Shown here piece by piece: positions 59,648 to 64,000 of a stretch of 64,000 nucleotides of DNA (within the stretch, counting starts at the first letter, position 1; each line of letters begins with the position of its first letter). Source of the stretch: Apteryx mantelli. Lineage: Eukaryota > Chordata > Aves > Apterygiformes > Apterygidae. The position numbers and the translations under genes are program-made. The notes under the pieces were generated by a model, which saw nothing but the letters and a program-made list of their open reading frames with translations, was not told the origin of the DNA and did no database searches. The DNA lies in NCBI RefSeq assembly GCF_036417845.1, contig NC_089981.1, forward strand, positions 24,882,001-24,946,000, given 5' to 3'.

Positions 59648-61891
59648 TTGATGCTTTTCTCGGTTGTTTGCCTCTCAATCCTTGCCTGCCTTGCTCTGGG
59701 ACTTCAATAATAACCCAGTAGTACTCTAGAAATTACTTGGCCCGTGCCTTTGTCTAGCATGGAGGAAACTTGAGGCTTTTACAGTTAGTATTGCTAGTTC
59801 TTCCAAGGGAAAAATATGCCGTGGTCTGACAAGGAAAAGAGCAGTAAAAATGAGTTAATAACCACTCTGCTATCGGTGCGCGCCCAGGAAGCACAGTTTA
59901 GCCGGTGGCCGCCCGCTCTTTTGCGTCCTGTTTGCAGAAGGTGCAGTTGTGGGACTGAGTCGGCCGCGCGCTCGCCACCGGCTGTCCGCACCGGCTCGTG
60001 CCGCCTGGAAAGCGCTCTGCGGTGAAATCCAGCCATTTCCTTGCTAAAGCCCAAGGTGCTTAAATTTTTATACCCCAAAGAGACCATTATTGTCTTGTAG
60101 AGTTATCCCCTACGCTGGCCTTTGGCGTTTCAGCTGGCGTCTCCTACGTCAAACCTGCATCCCGCGGGAGGCTTTAAGCATATATCTTACAAAGGATGGG
60201 GAAGACTTTAAATGAGCAGGTTTAGTGGATAACTGCTCTCACTGTTAAAAACAGAACATACGTTTTCCTCTGTTTTTAACTTGCGTCTCCTACGTTTCAG
60301 GCTTCCAGCCCTGGATTTTGTTCCGCCTTTTTTTTCCCCAGAGTTAAAGCCCTTCAGAGTCTGCAGTCTTCCCGCATGCACTTAAAGACTAGGAGGAGTC
60401 ATTTCCTACTCTTCACTTTCAAGAGGATAGAGGAGACCTCTCTTCCAAGAGATAGAGGATATTTAAGGACTTCTTATTGACTCTATTGGCTTTTATGTAG
60501 TTTGTATTGGGGTTCTTTAGGTAATTTATAATTGTTGCTTTTTATCCTTATAAAATTACTGTTAATAATTGCCGTTAACTGTGTCCACACCTAAGGATGT
60601 GGCCCCACATCTGTTAAAGATCCAAAGCTTGGGCCTCTGACGGACAGGCGAAGCGGGGTTGATATGGTTTTGAGCACCTTCGGAGAAAAGGTGGTGCATC
60701 AGTCAAAGTGCTATTTACTCTCCGCCTCAGAAGGTTTTGTAGATCATGTTTGTTATTTTCTGTGGCTCCTTTTCAAGTGGTGTTGCATCTCCGGTATTTT
60801 CAGTTCTGGCTGTACACTGGGCTATATTCTACCATCCTTAATCATCTTGAGTACTTCCACCACTCCGTAACTTCATTTGTTTTCACTGAGAAATTCCAAG
60901 GAGTGCGGTAATGCTTGCAAGAATAAAATGGGAAGGATCTGGCCTGCTGTGGATCCTGACCAGCAATTACTGTGCCGTCTGCGGGAAGATTTCTAAGCAG
61001 CATTAAACCAAGAGGGGCTCTTTGATACTTAGAGATTTAAAAGTATTTTATTATGCCCTATTATTAATACAAGTGACAAAATATCTTGATGACAATAGCC
61101 GTCTTTTGTTGAAATTTCAAACCACAGTCGTGGATATCCAGAGCCCTCGTTCTGAAAGCGGGTAAGCTTATTTATGCCGTAGGAACTGTGACTTCAAGGG
61201 GGTTGCTCTGCACCCAAGTAAAAGCAGCCGTGTGCCAGAGTCTTTGCAGGGCTGATGTATAAATGTCTTCTGTTTATGACATTTGTCCGCTTACCTGTGT
61301 TTTTTTCTGTTTGCAGCATTTTTGTTCCTATATACGTTGGGCTGGTAGGAAGCCTCGTAAGCACTGCGATAGTAATGGTCTGGATCCCTTCTCAAGCTGA
61401 ACTGAAGTCAGAGCATCCTGTGACGCAGCGCAGTAAGTATTTAGTGGTTTCATTAAGTAGCACCACCGTCCTTCTGGAAAATGCTTATAATTAGCCAGGT
61501 AAAACGCGGCGGCGGCAGCAGCAGCAGCAGGGCTGTAGGTTTGCACCTGGCCCGCGCAGCCCCCCTCGCTGGGGTTAGCGTGGCCGCGTGCGGGACTCCT
61601 GCTGGTCTCACTGCGCAGACCCAGCACCAGCCACCAAGCTCTGCTGCCGGCAGAGAGTCGGCGTGGTGGAGGCCTTTTCCAGGAAGGTGGCTGCGAACCT
61701 GAACTGGCAGTCTCAGTTTTTCTTGTTTCCTGCCTCTGACCTGCATAAATAAAATATTATTCAATGTGTCATGTTCCCAGGCCCATCGCAGTCTGGCAGT
61801 GTGTTTAGCCTCCGAGAAATCCTACGCCTGATGAAGTTTCCGGGAGTAATGGAAGTTTTCATAATCAAGGTCTTTGCTGGACTTCCCATAG
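23711..61891 (+). CDS. SLC22A18: SLC22A18, major facilitator superfamily transporter, 5' part (six exons, continues past the window)
   Basis: This is a multi-pass membrane transporter of the MFS (ORCTL2/TSSC5/IMPT1), related by fold to drug/proton antiporters; its physiological substrate is not settled. The joined exons 23711-23884, 25550-25647, 27958-28103, 28886-29018, 61317-61432 and 61781-61891 give 778 bases, 259 codons plus one base. All junctions are GT-AG, with phases that join exactly. The hallmark MFS motif A is GPIFGRFADQFGAR at residues 86-99. A Gly-rich helix (GLCFGIGIIVGSALGG, 162-177) matches motif C. Human SLC22A18 has close counterparts such as GFGYLQTTFGVLQL, VITDL and LGLCFG. 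The human protein is about 424 residues, so the last 40 percent lies beyond base 64000. The divergent neighbour is CDKN1C, as in other amniotes. Confidence 0.95.
23885..25549 (+). other. SLC22A18: SLC22A18 intron 1
   Basis: This 1,665-base intron has a GTGAGT donor and a TTTTTAG acceptor after a TTTG-repeat tract at about 25517-25547. No nested gene or repeat was recognised. Confidence 0.85.
25550..25647 (+). CDS. SLC22A18: SLC22A18 coding exon 2
   Basis: It encodes residues 59-90 and two bases of Arg91: a loop (YLAKSLGLDSVGFG) and the second membrane helix ending in GGPIFG. It carries the first half of MFS motif A. The donor is GGAAG|GTAAGT. Confidence 0.93.
25648..27957 (+). other. SLC22A18: SLC22A18 intron 2
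   Basis: This 2,310-base, mostly AT-rich intron has a MIR-type SINE tail near 26165 and nothing else recognisable. Confidence 0.85.
26165..26255 (+). mobile_element. MIR-type SINE 3' remnant
   Basis: It carries the GACTGTAAGCTCTnGGGG motif, then a GTGCATAGCACTTTGGGG-type segment and a CCTTTAGATGCTACC end. These match the order seen in the tail of an amniote MIR-type family. The same order recurs at 62205-62295. Confidence 0.6.
27958..28103 (+). CDS. SLC22A18: SLC22A18 coding exon 3
   Basis: It encodes the last base of Arg91, residues 92-139 and one base of Gly140. FADQFGAR completes MFS motif A in the loop between helices 2 and 3. The third membrane helix follows (about 100-118), then the start of the fourth. 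The acceptor is TGTACCAG and the donor CCAG|GTAAGG. Confidence 0.93.
28104..28885 (+). other. SLC22A18: SLC22A18 intron 3
   Basis: A 782-base intron with GTAAGG donor and TTGCAG acceptor. No repeat or nested gene was recognised. Confidence 0.88.
28886..29018 (+). CDS. SLC22A18: SLC22A18 coding exon 4
   Basis: It encodes the end of Gly140, residues 141-183 and two bases of Gly184. AQKVITDLTTPSQRAGALG precedes the Gly-rich fifth helix (GLCFGIGIIVGSALGG), equivalent to MFS motif C. The donor is TTCGG|GTGAGT. Confidence 0.93.
29021..31139. other. Intron 4 segment, unrecognised sequence
   Basis: AT-rich with poly-T tracts near 29231 and 29979. It includes a CTCF-like sequence at 30164-30176. No repeat family or gene was recognised. 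Confidence 0.45.
31140..31620. promoter_or_regulatory. Intronic CpG patch followed by AT-rich candidate enhancer
   Basis: A small CpG-rich patch (about 31150-31280) is followed by 31380-31620. That part has dense TAAT and ATTAATTAA-type homeodomain motifs and no repeat signature. The texture suggests a regulatory element, perhaps acting on CDKN1C or SLC22A18. Conservation was not tested. Confidence 0.3.
31621..34629. other. Intron 4 segment with GC-rich patches
   Basis: GC-rich patches lie at about 32400-32720 and 33840-34200, separated by moderate sequence. Short open frames are present on both strands with no domain. Poly-T tracts are near 32254 and 32350. No gene was recognised. Confidence 0.45.
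34630..34870 (+). mobile_element. MIR-type SINE remnant
   Basis: The order is head GTCTGTGGTTAAGTCCC, core with TTGGGACTTGGCTGCGCCAC, AAATCGTCTCATCGCTCTGTGC, then ATAGGATGGGGCACTGAG, followed by a diverged tail with GTCTTTGGGATGCACAG. These match the order of MIR-family segments. It is strongly diverged. Confidence 0.55.
34871..43799. other. Intron 4 segment, unrecognised sequence
   Basis: About 9 kb of moderate-GC intronic DNA with many short chance open frames. Phrases such as ATTTTCAAAGGATAGGAATTTAGG near 36943 resemble a common sauropsid repeat but are too short to assign. Poly-T tracts are near 43050 and 43170. No gene was recognised. Confidence 0.45.
43800..44280. promoter_or_regulatory. 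Intronic candidate regulatory element with octamer
   Basis: Repeat-free, motif-rich sequence with a perfect octamer ATGCAAAT at 44006-44013, a TGTCATCAC site just before it and several homeodomain cores. It is a candidate conserved non-coding element; no alignment was available. Confidence 0.25.
44281..46819. other. Intron 4 segment, unrecognised sequence
   Basis: No gene or clear repeat. A poly-T tract is near 45769-45784. Confidence 0.45.
46820..46940 (+). mobile_element. MIR-type SINE fragment
   Basis: It has the MIR core-to-tail order: TTGCCAGGGCACTTACG, TCTGTGCGTCATTTCCCTGTCC, then GGGTTGTTAGCACCTCC and GGGTTATGAGGATAAATG. The last part corresponds to the MIR GTTGTGAGGATTAAATG motif. 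Confidence 0.65.
46941..51214. other. Intron 4 segment, unrecognised sequence
   Basis: Moderate to AT-rich intronic DNA. A short GT repeat is at about 50218-50233. No gene was recognised. Confidence 0.45.
51215..51960 (-). mobile_element. Ancient CR1-family LINE copy, antisense
   Basis: On the plus strand this reads as the reverse of a CR1 reverse-transcriptase region. From left to right: GTCCAGTCTCTTCTTGAGCC, CCACAACATCAGTAGCAACG, GAGCTCCACGGACCTTG, GACCTCTATCACATGTCCCT, TTCTTGAGTGGTGATAAGC, then TTTTGTATCCCCAGCAGAAT and GAACAAGACAGGTCCCTGCC. This order matches older CR1 subfamilies known from turtles and birds. It is full of indels and encodes nothing intact. Confidence 0.8.
51961..53882. 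other. Intron 4 segment, unrecognised sequence
   Basis: GC rises at about 52670-53030, giving open frames on both strands without a domain. The rest is AT-rich with a poly-T tract near 53498. No gene was recognised. Confidence 0.45.
53883..53924. repeat. AC dinucleotide microsatellite
   Basis: About 21 AC units with two GC interruptions. Confidence 0.93.
53925..59604. other. Intron 4 segment, unrecognised sequence
   Basis: No gene or clear repeat family. AT-rich parts near 54700-54830 and 59050-59220 have the texture of conserved non-coding DNA. A poly-A tract is near 59390. Confidence 0.4.
59605..59647. repeat. TG/TA compound microsatellite
   Basis: TG units interrupted by TATG are followed by a pure TA run, a compound dinucleotide repeat that is likely polymorphic. 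Confidence 0.9.
59648..61316. other. Intron 4, final segment
   Basis: A CpG-enriched patch is at about 59880-60010. No gene was recognised. The T-rich stretch at 61299-61314 is the polypyrimidine tract of the exon 5 acceptor. Confidence 0.5.
61317..61432 (+). CDS. SLC22A18: SLC22A18 coding exon 5
   Basis: It encodes the last base of Gly184, residues 185-222 and one base of Ser223. It holds the sixth membrane helix (IFVPIYVGLVGSLVSTAIVM) and the start of the central cytoplasmic loop (SQAELKSEHPVTQR). The acceptor is TTTGCAG and the donor CGCA|GTAAGT. Confidence 0.9.
61433..61780 (+). other. SLC22A18: SLC22A18 intron 5
   Basis: A 348-base intron with GTAAGT donor and TTCCCAG acceptor. It contains a short GCA/GCG triplet run near 61507-61530. 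Confidence 0.88.
61781..61891 (+). CDS. SLC22A18: SLC22A18 coding exon 6
   Basis: It encodes the end of Ser223, residues 224-259 and one base of Gly260. It covers the rest of the central loop and the start of the C-terminal bundle (SVFSLREILRLMKFPGVMEVF, then IIKVFAGLPIG), which lines up with human SVFDLKAIASLLRLPDVPRIF. The donor is ATAG|GTAAAC. No further exon was found before the window ends. Confidence 0.9.
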
Positions 61892-64000
61892 GTAAACCTC
61901 ACCCGTTGCCCGTGATTGCTGATCTACTTAAAGTAAGAATATGTGCAGTGTAAACCAGGCTCATCTCAGGTTGCTGAACACACTTTGCATTTGATCACGG
62001 AGGAGTGAGGATTCAGCTCTCGGTTCAATGCTGCGTGCTTCCAAACACTCTCAGCTACCTTGGGTCAAAAACCTGAGACTTAATTTAAAACAGACTACTT
62101 GTCACAGGCTTCTGTTGTGACTTTTGTTAAAGCGCTTAATCTCTCTACCTGATCCCCTTAGCCACAAAAGGGTAGTTTTCTCTGCTTGTCTGTCATTTCT
62201 GTTTAGGCTATAAGCTCTTCAGAGCAGAGGCAAATCATTTACACTCTGCCAGAAACACTGAGGTCCCGATTTTACTCGGTGCTTTTAAGGGCAAAAAAGT
62301 ATATATATTCTAACTTTTTTTCCAGCAGTTAAAAACTACGGCTGAATTAGGCGCCGTTGTCAGAGAGGCTCTGTTAACTGTTGTATGTATGCAGGGGAGC
62401 TGGTAGCTTTTACTTCTTCCCTTGCATATTGATAGCAGGGCTTGTTATTCAACCCTACATCTCTTTTCTGAATATTCTGCTCCGTTTTCTTGTTTCATGG
62501 TAGAAACCTGCCATTACCTCCAATGTGTCCAAAACCTGCCTGTTTTTCTGCTTCCTTTAAGCCAGTTGTTGTCTTGGCACATCCCATGTCACCTGATTTG
62601 CCTGTTTTTGCATATCCTTGGTCACAATTTCATCATCTTTAATTTTGCCTACCCTCTAGTTCTTTTTCCCCCCACTGTTTGCCTAGAGATTAAGTCAGCA
62701 TGTGAACCTTGTTACTGATGGTGTAAGGAAAGGGTGATGGTCTCTGCCTTTCCCTGCAGAGCCTGGGTGGCTCTTTTCCTAGACAAACTTGAAAAAAGTG
62801 CGGTTTCTCTGGACTACAGTGTCAAAGATTCGCTTTTCTGTGCATCAAAACATGGGAAAGTGCCTGGTTATAGGCTCAGAAACTGTGCTTAGGTGGGCAA
62901 ATGAATGAATGCTCAACTTCTGCAGGACGACAGCAGTAAAGAAAATGGGTCTTTTTGGAAGTGGGGTCATTTAGGAAAGCTTAGGCAAACTAAAAGTGAA
63001 AACTGTAGAGTTAATGTGCTCTAATTTTATGCATGATTCATATTGCATGGAAATTCCCTTTCCGAAAATCACTTTAATTTACTGTTGCTTTCTGTGAACA
63101 AACTAAGACACTTCACTTTGGAATAAGGATCCTAAAACAGAATTTCATGTACCTTAGCTTTTACATTTTGCATCTTTTGCTAACTCATCTCTGTCTGGGG
63201 AAACCCTGGAAGTTTAAATAATGTACAATGTAGTTTACAAATAAATCTCTAATTTGTAAACTATAAATTCAGTTTACAGATGAAACTAGATTCAGCCACA
63301 GAGAGTGACTGAATCGGAAGGGGATGGCATTTCTGGGTTTGGCCAAGTTCTTCTGCTATTCCTTGTTAAGGCTGTGGGGAAACAAGTTCAGCAGGAACTT
63401 CAGAATAACATGCAGAGAAGTGAAGGATTTCTGATTTGTTTTTTCCTTTTGTGTGTACTTGGCATTGGCTGAGATCAGTAATGCCAGCTGGCCCACAGAA
63501 AAGAAATCCAGTACCTTACTTCCGATCCCTTCACCTTCTCTCCTTCCCTCACGTTGAATTGCTTTTTGGAAATGAGGAAGATGATAGGTGAGTTGGATGC
63601 AGAACTGTGTGTCACCAAATCCTGCCATATTAGGATAGGGGCACATTTATTGAAACTAATAGGAGACCAGTTTAAAGAAGATACAAGAAATGACGTTTTC
63701 CTTTTACACAGCAAGTAGTGAACTCCTGGAAGGAAGTTGTAAAGACAGTCTCAGCTGCTTGGGAAGGGGTTAGCTGGCCAACACGTCCATAAATAGATAC
63801 TAACGGACTGAGGCAGGGATAAACCTTTTAACAGGTTGTAAAGGTTGGGGCAAGAGGAGATCCAGATAGTGGCCAGCTCTTCCCAAACAGCATCTCCTAC
63901 TGCCATCCGAGGAGACAGGATACTGGTGCAATGGGCTGGTGGCTTTCCCTAATAGTGCATTTCTTAGGTTCTTATGAAACTCAACTTTAAAACTTTATTT
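61892..64000 (+). other. SLC22A18: SLC22A18 intron 6, partial
   Basis: At least 2,109 bases of intron, running off the right edge. I looked for the next exon (expected to encode a helix like human LFMVMFSIISMDFF) and did not find it. It includes a MIR-type SINE. Confidence 0.75.
62005..62295 (+). mobile_element. MIR-type SINE remnant, nearly full length
   Basis: The order is a CTCGGTTCAATGCTG head near the B-box position, CTACCTTGGGTCAAAAAC, then TTAATCTCTCTACCTGATCC and ACAAAAGGGTAG. The tail GGCTATAAGCTCTTCAGAGC follows, ending near GAGGTCCCGATTTTACTCGG. The tail matches the one at 26165-26255, supporting one amniote MIR-type family. Confidence 0.6.

Larger units (their letters stand above)
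29019..61316 (+). other. SLC22A18: SLC22A18 intron 4, 32,298 bases
   Basis: This giant intron separates exons 4 and 5, which join in frame at a split Gly codon (GG|C) and align without a gap to the human protein as I recall it, so no coding exon is missing. It contains MIR and CR1 remnants, small CpG-rich blocks and conserved-looking AT-rich sequence, each listed separately. I found no nested gene. About half of the window lies inside it. Confidence 0.88.

Noticed and set aside
29019-61316. A nested gene inside SLC22A18 intron 4
   Set aside because: Open frames in the GC-rich patches (32400-32720, 33840-34200, 52670-53030) lack domains and coherent splice sites.
1-64000. Endogenous retrovirus, CRISPR array, bacterial operon or other prokaryotic system
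   Set aside because: No long terminal repeats, gag/pol-type motifs, direct-repeat arrays or operon structure were seen; the window is ordinary avian nuclear DNA.

Overview
The window is vertebrate nuclear DNA and almost certainly from a bird. It holds a CR1 LINE copy with the avian-type 3' tail (two near-ATTCTGTG octamers after the GGTCCCTTCC motif, about 22760-22810), an older CR1 copy, several amniote MIR-type SINE remnants, and sparse intron-containing genes. The two genes I recognise, CDKN1C and SLC22A18, are divergent neighbours in other amniotes. In mammals they lie in the imprinted KCNQ1-CDKN1C-SLC22A18-PHLDA2 cluster. KCNQ1, PHLDA2 and a KCNQ1OT1-like transcript are not recognisable here.

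Layout. Bases 1-5980 lie downstream of CDKN1C. They contain no recognisable coding sequence, but have several CpG-rich blocks and AT-rich stretches with dense transcription-factor-like motifs. CDKN1C (p57KIP2) is on the minus strand at about 7550-5985, with two coding exons, a predicted small intron just after the stop codon, and a 3' UTR. Its promoter (7560-7840) has a TATA-like box, three CCAAT boxes and a G-quadruplex-type hexamer repeat. A MEF2/E-box cluster lies further upstream. Bases 8300-23400 are intergenic: an orphan CpG island (12540-13280), a TTCTG microsatellite, two MIR-type SINE remnants and a CR1 fragment.

SLC22A18 is on the plus strand. Its coding sequence starts at 23711, about 125 bases after a perfect MAF recognition element. 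Six coding exons are present, and the gene runs off the right edge. Intron 4 is 32,298 bases, about half the window, and holds old repeats, small CpG islands and conserved-looking non-coding DNA.

The two genes do not act in one pathway. CDKN1C is a CDK inhibitor that drives cell-cycle exit; SLC22A18 is a membrane transporter of the major facilitator superfamily. They share a chromosomal domain and face away from a common intergenic region, so some elements between them could serve either gene. I found no new enzymatic or defence-type system. The most interesting material is regulatory: the CDKN1C promoter architecture, the MARE, the MEF2 palindrome, the orphan CpG island and the giant intron.
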